Shown: in pieces, positions 1 through 8,272 of the stretch | Layout of the letters: every line of letters begins with the position of its first letter | Numbering within the stretch: position 1 is the stretch's first letter | Source: JBBDWR01 sp040902745 | Lineage (GTDB): Bacteria; Actinomycetota; UBA4738; HRBIN12 | Direction: 5' to 3' | Assembly: GCA_040902745.1 (NCBI GenBank) | Contig: JBBDWR010000019.1 | Span: forward strand, 1 to 64,000 | Length of the DNA stretch: 64,000 nucleotides | Program-made: the position numbers and the translations under genes | Notes under the pieces: model-generated | What the model saw: only the letters and a program-made list of their open reading frames with translations | What the model was told of the DNA's origin: nothing | The model's database searches: none

Positions 1-225
1 GTCCACGATGCTCCGACACAGGTGTCCACCATCTGGTGAACTCCCAGACCCCCTCTCGCACCGCGTGTGACCTGCGAGTCTATTATCGGCGAGTGACGAT
101 CGGCCGCCCGAAGGACTCCTTTGCCCACGCTTGATCACGGCTGACGTGTCGTCGCCGTCCGCGACTATTCGCAGCATGCCCAGGTCGAGGATCAGATGCT
201 TGCCAGTTCTTGGGGCCGGCCCTCG
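1..225. other. window edge without recognisable gene
   Basis: No convincing coding region. A TATTAT hexamer at 81-86 on the plus strand looks like a -10 box. A GTG lies 6 nt downstream at 93, but it opens only a 13-codon frame ending in TGA, so I do not call a gene. The stretch probably holds the 3' flank of the following minus-strand gene and a promoter. Confidence 0.3.
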
Positions 226-2163
226 TCACGCCACGTAGGTGGCTGCGGAGAAACCTGCGAGACCGGGGTTGCCCGGGCTCGATCCGCCCGCGCCTCCGCT
301 GCCGGGCGTGATCGTCGTGGACGGGTCGACCGTGAGGGTGGAGGTGCTGTCCGACACGATGCCGATGCTCGGACCGCCGCCCCCGCCGCCGCCGTGACCT
401 CCGCGGGCGCCATCACCTCCAGTGCCGCCCCGGCCGCCGTTGGAGCCGTCGTCCTGCTCACCCGCGCCACCGTAGGGGTTCCCGGCGCCCGTTAGGACCA
501 AGTTGTGGCCACCGGTTCCGCCGTTTCCTCCGAGCTGACCGGCCCCGCCATCGCCGCCTTCCCCACCTATGCCGGCGGTAACGCTCGAAGAGTCCAAGAT
601 CGCGACCTTGGAGTCCCACACGTAGATGCCGAACGAGCCGCCACCCGAAGCGCCGGCCCCGCCTGGGAGGCCACCGGCGCCACCGGCTCCGCCGCCACCA
701 CCGCCGCCGCCGTAGGAATCGCAGTTGGTCGTGCCGCCACCGCCGCCACCCCCACCGCCACCGCCGAGCCCATTCCCCCCGGGAGCACCGTCTTGTCCGC
801 CTCCTGGGGTGTAGCCGTTTGCTCCGAGTGCGCCCATGGCGCCTCCGGCACCGTCAGCACCAGCGACGCCATTCGCTCCGTCGGTGCCCCAATACGTGCT
901 GCGCGTGTCCCAGTCGCCCATGCCGCTCGGGGTGCCAGGACCACCGGCCGCTCCACCCGGCGACGGGGATCCCGGGATGCCCAGGTTGTCGCTCCGGTTG
1001 GCGTTCCCGCCCTTCCCGCCTCGCGCCGTCTCGACCGCCGCTGGCCCCCCGGCCCCACCCTGGGGCTGCGAGCCGCTGTCACAAAACCCGCTGCTGTCCT
1101 CCACGCCCGGGTCACCGGCGATCCCGTCGGCACCTGCGGTCGCCTGCCCCGCCTGCGAGATTCCGTCCTCGCCGGCGGAACCCGCGCCGGTGAACACATC
1201 GACCTGCTGCACGAGGATATCGGAGCCGTTTAGGGCGATGAGCCCGTAGGCGCTGGAGCCGGTGGTTGCCCCGGCCGAACCCTGGAGGTCGAGCAGCTGG
1301 AGCACCACGCCGGTGTCCGAGTCGGCGCGTGCCGCCGCCGACGAGCCCGAGATGACCGTGGCGCCGACGAGCGAGCGTGACCAATCGACAGCGCTGTAGC
1401 CCCCGTGGACCCCGACGTCGTCGGCAAGCTCGACCCCTGATCCCTCATGGAAGGTTCCCGTGGCGACGTACACGTCCTTCGCCGGTGTCGCAGCCGAGGC
1501 GATCGAGATCGCGGTTTCTACGTGACGGAGCGGCATCTCCTTCGTCCCGGGGTTCCCGTCGCTTCCTCCGAGGGTCACGAATATCGCGTTGGCCGCGTCG
1601 CCGTCGATCCCGTCGCAGTTCGAGTCCGCGAACGAGAAGTCGGGGTCGTCAGCGGCACCAGGATAGATCGCCGCATCCTTCGGGGCGCAGTCACCCCCCG
1701 CGGCGGTGAACCCGTCCCCGTCCAGATCGAGCGGTTTGGTCTTGGTGAAGGTCTGGTTTCGAGCCTGATTGCCGGCGAGGTCGCGGACCGGCTTCGAGGT
1801 GGTGCGCGTGTAGGTGACGTCCGGGTGCGCCGCGATGTCGGGGTTCGCCTTCTCCTTGATGGTGAGGATGAGCTTGGATGCGCCGCTCGCTGCTCCGACC
1901 TTCCGCACGACGTAGCCGCTCACCGCGAAGGGATAGGTCCCGTCCTTGTCGAGGGCGTGGTTCACGGGCTCGGAGAAGCCGACCTCGAGGCGATCCGCGC
2001 GATCGTCGCCGTCGGCGTCCTTCATGAACGCCTTGGTGATCCTCGGCGGCATCGTGTCGCCGGCGGCGGCAGGCGAGGCCACCACCAGGGAAGCGACGAT
2101 CGCGATCGCCGACGATGCGGCGGCGGACCGTCGGAGCGAAGCCGGTCTGGGGACGCGTCGCAA
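226..2163 (-). CDS. secreted Gly-rich protein with MopE-type metal-binding motif
   Basis: 645 residues, start TTG chosen because GGAGG lies 6 nt upstream. Residues about 1-35 form a Sec signal peptide (basic N-terminus, Ala/Val core, ending SPAAAG). The next about 110 residues resemble a bacterial Ig-like or adhesin domain. Around residues 145-190 is an Asp-rich stretch beginning LDLDGDGF and holding two Cys, as in the MopE/putative metal-binding motif family. It is followed by a segment like the start of DUF1565/parallel-beta-helix proteins (SDGNPGTKEMPLRHVETA). The C-terminal roughly 300 residues are extremely Gly-rich with runs of up to 11 Gly. I infer a cell-surface or extracellular structural protein; no enzymatic residues are evident. 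Neighbours give no functional clue. Confidence 0.75.
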   Translation of the reverse strand: MRRVPRPASLRRSAAASSAIAIVASLVVASPAAAGDTMPPRITKAFMKDADGDDRADRLEVGFSEPVNHALDKDGTYPFAVSGYVVRKVGAASGASKLILTIKEKANPDIAAHPDVTYTRTTSKPVRDLAGNQARNQTFTKTKPLDLDGDGFTAAGGDCAPKDAAIYPGAADDPDFSFADSNCDGIDGDAANAIFVTLGGSDGNPGTKEMPLRHVETAISIASAATPAKDVYVATGTFHEGSGVELADDVGVHGGYSAVDWSRSLVGATVISGSSAAARADSDTGVVLQLLDLQGSAGATTGSSAYGLIALNGSDILVQQVDVFTGAGSAGEDGISQAGQATAGADGIAGDPGVEDSSGFCDSGSQPQGGAGGPAAVETARGGKGGNANRSDNLGIPGSPSPGGAAGGPGTPSGMGDWDTRSTYWGTDGANGVAGADGAGGAMGALGANGYTPGGGQDGAPGGNGLGGGGGGGGGGGTTNCDSYGGGGGGGGAGGAGGLPGGAGASGGGSFGIYVWDSKVAILDSSSVTAGIGGEGGDGGAGQLGGNGGTGGHNLVLTGAGNPYGGAGEQDDGSNGGRGGTGGDGARGGHGGGGGGGPSIGIVSDSTSTLTVDPSTTITPGSGGAGGSSPGNPGLAGFSAATYVA

Positions 2164-2302
2164 CCCGTTCCTCCCGTGGTGGATGGATGTGATTGTGGGC
2201 TATCGAAGGACCTAACCGCAACTGCCAAAGGGTCCGTCTAGACTGCCTCATCGGCGGCTTGCTTGACTTGCTTGGGACCTCGTCTGAGAGCAGGTTGTGG
2301 CT

Positions 2303-2629
2303 TCAGGCGCCGGGCGCTCGATACTGCACTTGCTCGGCCTTGCGCAACGCGTCCATCGTTTCATCGACGGTCAGGAGGACTGTCGTTTCTAACGAGCTCA
2401 TGGCACCGCCGCTACCGATCGCCAGCGCAACCGCCGCCATGGAGACGCTGTCGGGGGCCTCCCACAGCGTGTAGCCGTCGTGTCTGCCGAAGGCGTACCA
2501 GAACCCATGGAGCTTTCCACCGACGGACTCGATGTACGACTGAGCGGCCTTACGCCGGTCCTCTGGGTTGCCGATCAACCTGGCCCACGTCTCCGGGGTA
2601 TAGCTGAAGCTCGATAGATAAAGAGGCAT
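2303..2629 (-). CDS. GYD domain protein
   Basis: 108 residues, typical length for the GYD family (pfam08734), small alpha-beta barrel-like proteins of unknown biochemical role. Family features seen: N-terminal MPLYLSSFSYTPETW, central GGKLHGFWYAFGRHDGY and the following hydrophobic helix ending in a Thr/Val-rich strand. Start ATG is supported by GAGGAGA 6 nt upstream. It stands alone between the Gly-rich protein gene and a gene remnant, so its context says little. Probably cytoplasmic, as there is no signal peptide. Confidence 0.8.
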   Translation of the reverse strand: MPLYLSSFSYTPETWARLIGNPEDRRKAAQSYIESVGGKLHGFWYAFGRHDGYTLWEAPDSVSMAAVALAIGSGGAMSSLETTVLLTVDETMDALRKAEQVQYRAPGA

Positions 2630-2681
2630 CGTCTCTCCTCGTTCGCCGATCCCGCGCCGGTCGCCGGCCGGAGGTCGGAGT

Positions 2682-2870
2682 CTAACCGCCCGGTGGGTCT
2701 ACCGCTTGTCCCTTGACACCGGCAACCCTGCCCACCCGTTCGATGCCCGCCGCGACGAGATCCTTGGGCTTCACGCGCACGAGCGGCGCGGCGCTGGCCA
2801 TGAACTTCGGGCGGATCTTCCTGCCCACGTGGGCGGACTCCTTCCCGGCCATCCATGTCTGACGAGGAAC
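2682..2870 (-). pseudogene. remnant of a CzcO-like flavoprotein monooxygenase
   Basis: The minus strand encodes about 60 residues that match the middle of FAD/NADPH flavoprotein monooxygenases (CzcO/TrkA-type): a GRKIRPK stretch, then APLVRVKPKDLVAAGIERV, then a GRVAGV segment, followed by a stop. The N-terminal FAD-binding Rossmann fold and the C-terminal half are absent. An ATG at 2852 could open a 56-codon frame, but a fragment this small cannot fold as the enzyme. I read it as a decayed gene piece rather than a functional small protein. The assignment rests on remembered family sequence, so homology should be confirmed. Confidence 0.55.
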
Positions 2871-2972
2871 TCTCCTCCTGGGGCTGGGAAGCGCTACTTT
2901 CGGTTTCCCCCTCAGGCAAGCGGTGGTCCGACGTGCCACCCATCAGCACCGGGGTCATGGCAGGATTGCCCG

Positions 2973-3458
2973 ATGGCGACGGTACGAGAGACCCCGCTCC
3001 CCGGCCTCGGCGTGCGGTTCGAGTTCGAAACGAGCCAAGGCGCGCGCCTGGGCGTGTTGCAACGTCAGGGGGGACGACTCGACCTGCTGGTATACGACCC
3101 GAAGGACCCCGACGCGGTCCGGGAGACCATCTCGCTCGATGAGGACGACGCGCGCACGCTCGCCGAGCTCCTCGGAGCGACCCGGGTCGTCGAGGACCTC
3201 GGCCGGCTTCGCCAACAGATCGAGGGACTCGCGATCGACTGGCTCCCGATCGATGCCCGATCGCCGTTCGCCGCGGGCACGATCGGCGATACACGAGCGC
3301 GGACGCGTACCGGCGTTTCGATCGTGGCGATCGTACGCGGAAATCGGCCGATCCCGGCTCCGGAACCGGACCAGGATCTCGAAGCCGGCGACACGCTCGT
3401 CGTCGTCGGAACCCCCCGAGGCATCGAGGACCTCGCCGCGATCCTGCGGGACGGGTAG
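2973..3458 (+). CDS. KhtT-like regulatory subunit of K+/H+ antiporter
   Basis: 161 residues. The N-terminal half (ETPLPGLGVRFEFETSQG) matches the KhtT/antiporter regulatory subunit family. Residues about 75-160 form a TrkA-C (RCK-C) domain ending in the usual LEAGDTLVVVGTPRGIEDL strand-helix. TrkA-C domains bind small ligands such as c-di-AMP and gate the partner antiporter on the cytoplasmic side of the membrane. The ATG was preferred over upstream codons because it aligns with the family start; AGGA lies about 7 nt upstream. The antiporter gene begins 3 nt after the stop, so the pair is surely co-transcribed. Confidence 0.88.
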   Translation: MATVRETPLPGLGVRFEFETSQGARLGVLQRQGGRLDLLVYDPKDPDAVRETISLDEDDARTLAELLGATRVVEDLGRLRQQIEGLAIDWLPIDARSPFAAGTIGDTRARTRTGVSIVAIVRGNRPIPAPEPDQDLEAGDTLVVVGTPRGIEDLAAILRDG

Positions 3459-3461
3459 CGC

Positions 3462-4646
3462 GTGATCGAGCCCGCGTTCCTGCTGGAACTCGGCGGGATC
3501 ATCCTGGGACTCGCGATCCTCGCTCGGATCGCCTCCCGCTGGCAGCTGCCGACCGCTCCCCTCTTCTTGCTCGCGGGACTCGCCTTCGGTCGAGGCGGGA
3601 TCCTCCCTGTGGTGACGGCCGCCGACTTCATCGAACTCGGCGCCGAGATCGGCTTGATTTTGCTCTTGTTCATGCTGGGCCTGGAGTACTCCGCGGCGGA
3701 GCTCACGACCACACTGAAGCGGCACGCGCCTTCCGGCGTCGTGGATCTCGTGTTGAACTTTTCGCCGGGGTTCGTCGCAGGGCTGCTGCTGGGATGGGGA
3801 CCCGTCGCGGCGGTCTTCCTCGGAGGGATCACCTACATCTCTTCCTCCGGAATCATCGCGCGACTCCTGGACGACCTGCGGTGGGTCGGCAACCGGGAGA
3901 CGCCGGTGGTCATCTCGATCCTGGTGATCGAAGACCTCGTCATGGCCGGATATCTCTCGCTGATCGCCGTCCTCGTACGGGGCGTCGGCCCGGTCGAGGG
4001 CGCGACGACCCTGGCGATCGCGCTTGCCGCCGTCACCCTGCTCCTGGTCGTCGCGCATCGATGGGGTGACGCACTCAGCGAGCTGGTGTTCACCCGCTCG
4101 GACCAATCGCTCGTGCTCACGATCCTGGGCATCACGTTCGCTGTTGCGGGGATCGCAGAGGAGGTCGGGATCTCGGCGGCCGTGGCCGCCTTCATCGTGG
4201 GATTGATGCTCTCCGGACCGGCTGCCGATCGCGCGCACGACCTCCTCAGTCCGCTGCGCGACCTGTTCGCTGCGGTGTTCTTCGTCTTCTTCGGCCTGTC
4301 GCTGGATCCCGCGACGATCCCTCCGATATTGGGGATCGCACTGACACTCGCCGTGGTCACCGCCGCGACGAAGGTGTACACCGGATGGTGGAGCGCCCGC
4401 AGGGAAGGCGTCGGCGCCCGAGGACGCATCCGCGCCGGAACCGCGCTCGTCGCGAGGGGTGAGTTCTCGATCGCGATCGCAGGGATCGGCGCCGCCGGTG
4501 GCCTCGACCCGGACCTCGCCGCGCTTGCCGGGGTGTACGTGTTGCTTCTCGCGGTCACCGGACCGCTGGCTGCGCGCGCGCTCGATCCGGTCACGCGGTT
4601 CTTGCAGGATCGCCGCTCTTCGCCCGGGCCAGGGGGCTCGGGGTAG
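3462..4646 (+). CDS. KhtU/KefB-type cation:proton antiporter (CPA2)
   Basis: 394 residues, GTG start directly after the KhtT-like gene. Around 11-12 hydrophobic segments cover nearly the whole protein, as in the Na_H_Exchanger (CPA2) fold. Family marks include LGLAFGRGG-type loop near residue 45, the FMLGLEYS segment near residue 70 and VIEDLVMAG, whose Asp corresponds to the conserved ion-binding acidic residue. There is no C-terminal RCK domain; the separate upstream protein supplies it, as in Bacillus KhtTU. Predicted role: K+ (or Na+) efflux in exchange for protons at the cytoplasmic membrane. The 3' end overlaps the convergent HNH gene by 56 bp. Confidence 0.88.
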   Translation: MIEPAFLLELGGIILGLAILARIASRWQLPTAPLFLLAGLAFGRGGILPVVTAADFIELGAEIGLILLLFMLGLEYSAAELTTTLKRHAPSGVVDLVLNFSPGFVAGLLLGWGPVAAVFLGGITYISSSGIIARLLDDLRWVGNRETPVVISILVIEDLVMAGYLSLIAVLVRGVGPVEGATTLAIALAAVTLLLVVAHRWGDALSELVFTRSDQSLVLTILGITFAVAGIAEEVGISAAVAAFIVGLMLSGPAADRAHDLLSPLRDLFAAVFFVFFGLSLDPATIPPILGIALTLAVVTAATKVYTGWWSARREGVGARGRIRAGTALVARGEFSIAIAGIGAAGGLDPDLAALAGVYVLLLAVTGPLAARALDPVTRFLQDRRSSPGPGGSG

Positions 4647-5799
4647 GAGGCCGCTGCCACACGATGGGGTCTTCGGCGGGAGGGTCGACGCCCGAGATCG
4701 GGCCGGCTCGGTAGCCGACGCCGTCCGGGCGGAACCACCTGACCGTTGCGTCGGAGTCGCGCTTGACCGACCAGCCGTACTCGTGGACAAGTCGGTGGTG
4801 GAACGCGCAGATCAGCAGCAGATTGTCCAGATCGGTGCGTCCGCCGAGGCGCCAGAACCTCACATGGTGCGCTTGGGTGAACTGCGTCGTTCCGCACCCA
4901 GGGAACCGGCAACCGCGGTCGCGATAGCGAATCTGGCGAACCATCGATGCCGAGGGCTCCCGGGTCGTGCGGCCGAGGGCGATCGCGTTGCCGGCGCGAT
5001 CCTCGAGCACCGTCTGCACCCGCGCGTTGCACAAGAGCCGCCTCACGGTCTCCGGATGGATCACCGGTCCTCGCTCGATCTCGCATCCGCCCTCGTCGGT
5101 CTGCAACACGCCCGACTGCGCGTGCACGACCACGGTGGCGCGATCCGGATCGGGATCGCCGGCGACCCGCGCGGAACACAGTGCCACGAGCGCATCGGCG
5201 CGCCGCGCGTGAGCGAACAGTTCCTCCGACTCGTCGGGCATCACGGGGATCGTCTCGGCCACGCGATCGAGCGCCCGAGCGACGATCGCGCCCTGCGCAG
5301 CCGGGAGATCGGCCTCGAGCCCCAATCGACGTCCGTCGTCGAAGTACCACCACGACACGGAGCGGGTTCGGTCGGTGTCGGCGACCTCCTCGACGCTGGT
5401 TCGCGCTGCGAGGTCACCTTCACGACGAACGGCGGCGCACGAGACTCCAACAGCCCATCCGATGAGCCCGGTCTCGTTTGTCGGCGTGGCGAATCGCGCC
5501 AGCTCCACGACCTTGTCGATCCCGAGCTCTCCTCGGGACAACGCCTTCGACAGCTGTGGCAGCAGCTCGAGCGCGTGCGCGGCTCTGAGCCAACGGTGCG
5601 CCTTCCACCAGGAGATGCCGTACCGCATCGCGACCCAGTGGGCCGTGTCGCGAGCGCCCGAATCGCACCACGCCTCGGACAGATCGATCTCCGCGATCGC
5701 CGCGAGGAGCGCACGTTGGGCACTGCCGATGATCGCATTGGCCGCATCGGCGGCCGCAACCGGCTCTCGTGTCGCGAGGCGTGCGTTGTCGTCGAACAT
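4591..5799 (-). CDS. DUF222 and HNH endonuclease domain protein
   Basis: 402 residues. Residues 1 to about 260 carry the helical DUF222 domain (WVAMRYGISWWKAHRW, VVELARFATPTNE). Residues about 300-350 carry an HNH nuclease core: CRFPGCG, then QAHHVRFWRLGGRTDLDN, then ICAFHHRLVHEYGW. The paired His, Asn and His of the HNH motif are intact. This 13E12-repeat-type family is abundant and multi-copy in actinobacteria; a link to mobile DNA is suspected but unproven. The start ATG sits 7 nt after TAGCCT, so the mRNA is probably leaderless. The end overlaps the antiporter gene. Confidence 0.88.
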   Translation of the reverse strand: MFDDNARLATREPVAAADAANAIIGSAQRALLAAIAEIDLSEAWCDSGARDTAHWVAMRYGISWWKAHRWLRAAHALELLPQLSKALSRGELGIDKVVELARFATPTNETGLIGWAVGVSCAAVRREGDLAARTSVEEVADTDRTRSVSWWYFDDGRRLGLEADLPAAQGAIVARALDRVAETIPVMPDESEELFAHARRADALVALCSARVAGDPDPDRATVVVHAQSGVLQTDEGGCEIERGPVIHPETVRRLLCNARVQTVLEDRAGNAIALGRTTREPSASMVRQIRYRDRGCRFPGCGTTQFTQAHHVRFWRLGGRTDLDNLLLICAFHHRLVHEYGWSVKRDSDATVRWFRPDGVGYRAGPISGVDPPAEDPIVWQRPPTPSPLARAKSGDPARTA

Positions 5800-5806
5800 G
5801 TGGTCG

Positions 5807-5812
5807 AGGCTA
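5807..5812 (-). promoter_or_regulatory. -10 box of leaderless HNH gene
   Basis: TAGCCT lies 7 nt before the ATG at 5799, placing transcription start at or next to the A of the start codon. No Shine-Dalgarno sequence is present. Confidence 0.55.
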
Positions 5813-5844
5813 CGCCTCGGCCTCTCGCCGGTCTGTGACCATCG

Positions 5845-5988
5845 TCACTTTTCGAGGCGATTTCTCGCGCGATCACCTGCGTCGCCGAGCCACCGCTCGC
5901 GCGTGATCGAATACACGACGCCCTGAAAGACGACACCGTTGTCTTCGACCTCGGCCTCGTGGTCGAAGAGCATCCCGAGCCGTTGCAT
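5845..5988 (-). pseudogene. possible C-terminal remnant of a GNAT acetyltransferase
   Basis: A 47-codon frame begins MQRLGMLFDHEAEVE and continues VVFQGVVYSITRERW. This resembles the last helix and strands of RimJ/RimL-type GNAT N-acetyltransferases, where a 'VMEKLGM' helix precedes beta strands and a final VVYAITREEW. The acetyl-CoA-binding part is missing; just upstream a frame ending VERREDGAR stops at TGA, so the fragment may also be frameshifted. It lies in the 321-bp gap between the HNH gene and the HAD-DUF2181 gene. The rest of that gap (5989-6107) shows no gene. Confidence 0.4.
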
Positions 5989-6107
5989 CACCGCGCTCCG
6001 TCCTCGCGACGCTCAACCGCCAGGATATCCTCCCAACTTTGCTGTCCGGCATCGGAACGTCCGGTGAACGGCCGGCGACCAAGGCATCAGAACGAACCCA
6101 CTGGCTC

Positions 6108-6113
6108 TACCCT
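6108..6113 (+). promoter_or_regulatory. -10 box of leaderless HAD-DUF2181 gene
   Basis: TACCCT is followed by exactly 7 nt and then GTG at 6121. This spacing decides the start codon for the gene downstream, since no Shine-Dalgarno sequence precedes any candidate start. Confidence 0.55.
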
Positions 6114-6120
6114 TGCAGTC

Positions 6121-7618
6121 GTGGCTTCCCCCGCCCGCGGTGATCGACTCGATGGGCTGCCCGGCGTCCTGGATCGCGGCTCCGCCGACTGGATGCGCGC
6201 GCTGGCCGAGCACGTCACGTCGGTTCGGCGGCGAAAGCCCGATGCCCAACTGTGCGTCGTCTTCGACATCGACGGTACGATCCTCGATCTGCGTCATCAG
6301 ATCGTGCATGTCCTCTACGCGTACGACCGCGCGAGGGGAACGGAGCTGTTCCATGGGCTCGTCGCATCAGACGTCACCGTTTCCGAGAACCACGTGGATC
6401 GCCTGCTCGAAACCCTCGACGTTCCGGTCGAGTTCCGGTCGGACGTTGCGGCGTTTTACCTGGAACATCTGTGGGACCGGGAGTCGCTGTTCGCGTCGAA
6501 CCGCCCGTACCAGGGCGTCCTGGGTGTGATCCGCTGGTTCCAGATCCAGCCGGGCGCCGTCGTAGCGATCAACACGCGGCGACCACAGGACATGCGAAGC
6601 GAAACGCAGGAAACACTGAACGCGCTCGGCGCTCCCCACCGCGTCCGGTTCGATCCGGAGCTGGTGTTCATGCGGGATCCGGAGGTCTCGGTCCCGGACG
6701 GAAAAGCCAGGGCCCTGGATGCGCTCGCCGAGCGCGGCCTGCACGTCGTCGCCGTCGTCGACAACGAGCCGGACAACCTGCACGCGATGGCTCAGGCTGA
6801 CCCCGCTGCCGAGGCGCTCTTTCTGCACGCCGACACGATCTTCGAATCCCGCCGGCGGCCGGTCTCCCGACTCGTCGCGGGCAAGGAGTATGGACTGAGC
6901 ACACTGGTATGCGAAGAAGACCTGACGTCACGCGTCGTCTTCGTCTGGCACGGCGTGAACGACGAAAGGAACCTGCGTCGGTTCCTGGCCTCCGGCGTCC
7001 GATGGGCGGAGATGGACGTACGCCGCGACCCGCTTGGTCGGCTCGTGCTGCGCCACGACGACTTCGAGGTCACCCCGTGGAACCGGAACGAGCGCCCGTC
7101 GCTCGCGCTCGATCAGATCCGAGCGACCGCCGCAGCGGGCCGGTCGGCCAAGATCGACCTCAAGGAGAACGGCGAGACCTTGCGGGAGGTGCTCGACGAA
7201 CTCGATCGGATCGAGCTGGCGGACGACCGTCTGTGGTTCAACGCGGACATCCAGGCCCTGGGGCCAGAGGGGTTCGCTCAGATCCGCGAGCGACACCCGG
7301 CCGCGACGATCTCTTGTCCCGTCGACTTCGTGGTTCCGCTGCTGCTCGCAGCAACCCGAAGCGGGAGGCGCCGTCCTCGAGATGCTCAGGTCCTGGGGAG
7401 TCACACGTCTCTCGCTGCGCTGGACCCATTCGGCGCGAGCGGTACTCGACATCGTCGAGGCTCAAGGCTGGGAGGTGAACCTGTACGGGGTGCCCGACCT
7501 GGAGGCCTTCCTCGACGCGTCGCTGATGCTGCCGACGTCGGTCACCGCCGACTTCAACTTCCCGCAATGGCGCTACTTCGGCACGGGTTCCGGACAGGTC
7601 CACCACCCTGTCGGATAG
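6121..7618 (+). pseudogene. HAD phosphatase fused to DUF2181/menorin-like domain, frameshifted
   Basis: Residues about 40-250 form a HAD-superfamily hydrolase: FDIDGT (Asp49 and Asp51), a motif II Thr in NTRRPQD, a motif III Lys in GKARALDAL and the acidic motif IV VVDNEPDN. Residues about 270-490 resemble the FAM151/menorin DUF2181 domain, a PLC/GDPD-like barrel: VVFVWHGVNDERNL, AEMDVRRDP, KIDLKENGE, WFNADIQALGPEG. Near 7350 the reading frame shifts: the continuation (EMLRSWGVTRLSLRW, then VNLYGVPDLEAFL, ending at 7618) lies one base over. Removing one base in GCAGCAACCC restores a protein of about 498 residues. Either a real mutation or a sequencing error. Start GTG 6121 follows the leaderless signal; an ATG at 6193 is the alternative. 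Confidence 0.7.
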
Positions 7619-7676
7619 CGGTCGATCCCTCGGCCGCGATGCGCGGGCGGCGCACGCATGCTCTGACCAGCGTCGT

Positions 7677-7682
7677 TAGGAT
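7677..7682 (+). promoter_or_regulatory. putative -10 box for the sigma factor operon
   Basis: TAGGAT lies about 60 nt before the sigma factor start. It would give a short 5' leader containing the strong AAGGAGG at 7735-7741. No clear -35 was recognised. Confidence 0.35.
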
Positions 7683-7744
7683 GCCCTCGCGACGATCCCA
7701 CGATCCGTGAACCGATCCGGGGTCGCGCCACGACAAGGAGGGTG

Positions 7745-8272
7745 ATGACGGTTCGCGCTGAGGGCGACGACCAGCTCCTCCAGGCGGTGGCCGACGGAGA
7801 CCGGGCGGCACTCGATGCCCTCTACCGGCGGCATGCGCCCTGGCTGATCGTGCGCCTCTCCCGGCGATGCTCGGACCCCGGCATGGTGGAGGAAGTCGTG
7901 CAGGACACGTTCGTTGCGGTGTGGCGAGGCGCCGGCCGATACCGGGCCACCGGAGAAGTCGCAGCGTGGATCTGGGGCATCGGCATCCGTCGCTTGATCG
8001 ACCGGCTCCGACGCACTCCCTCCCCCGTCGCGCCTCGCGAAGCCGACGACACCGTGCTGTCGGCGGAGGACGAGCTACTCCGGGGAGTCGAGCACGGTGA
8101 CCTCGGGGCAGCGCTGGGGCGCCTGTCCCCGGAGTTGCGCGCGGTGCTACAGGCCACCGTGCTGGACGGACTCACCACCAAGGAGGCGGCGACGTTGCTC
8201 GGCATCCCGCAAGGAACGGTCAAGACCCGCGCCCTCCGCGCCCGTCGAGAGCTTCGGAGGTCACTCGCATGA
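7745..8272 (+). CDS. ECF-type RNA polymerase sigma factor
   Basis: 175 residues, typical ECF length. Region 2 (residues about 20-85) holds ALYRRHAPWL and EEVVQDTFVAVWRGAGRY, the core-binding and -10-recognition helices. Region 4 (about 120-170) holds LSPELRAVLQATVLDGLTTKEAATLLGIPQGTVKTRALRARRELR in consecutive pieces, the -35-binding helix-turn-helix. AAGGAGG directly precedes; GTG 7742 or ATG 7745 are both possible, and ATG gives the better spacing. The stop overlaps the next ATG (ATGA). The next protein, with its zinc-finger motif, is probably its anti-sigma factor, and the ABC genes behind it the likely regulated output. Confidence 0.9.
   Translation: MTVRAEGDDQLLQAVADGDRAALDALYRRHAPWLIVRLSRRCSDPGMVEEVVQDTFVAVWRGAGRYRATGEVAAWIWGIGIRRLIDRLRRTPSPVAPREADDTVLSAEDELLRGVEHGDLGAALGRLSPELRAVLQATVLDGLTTKEAATLLGIPQGTVKTRALRARRELRRSLA

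Noticed and set aside
93..134. A 13-codon GTG frame after TATTAT at the left edge.
   Set aside because: Too short and without similarity; the -10-like hexamer alone is weak evidence.
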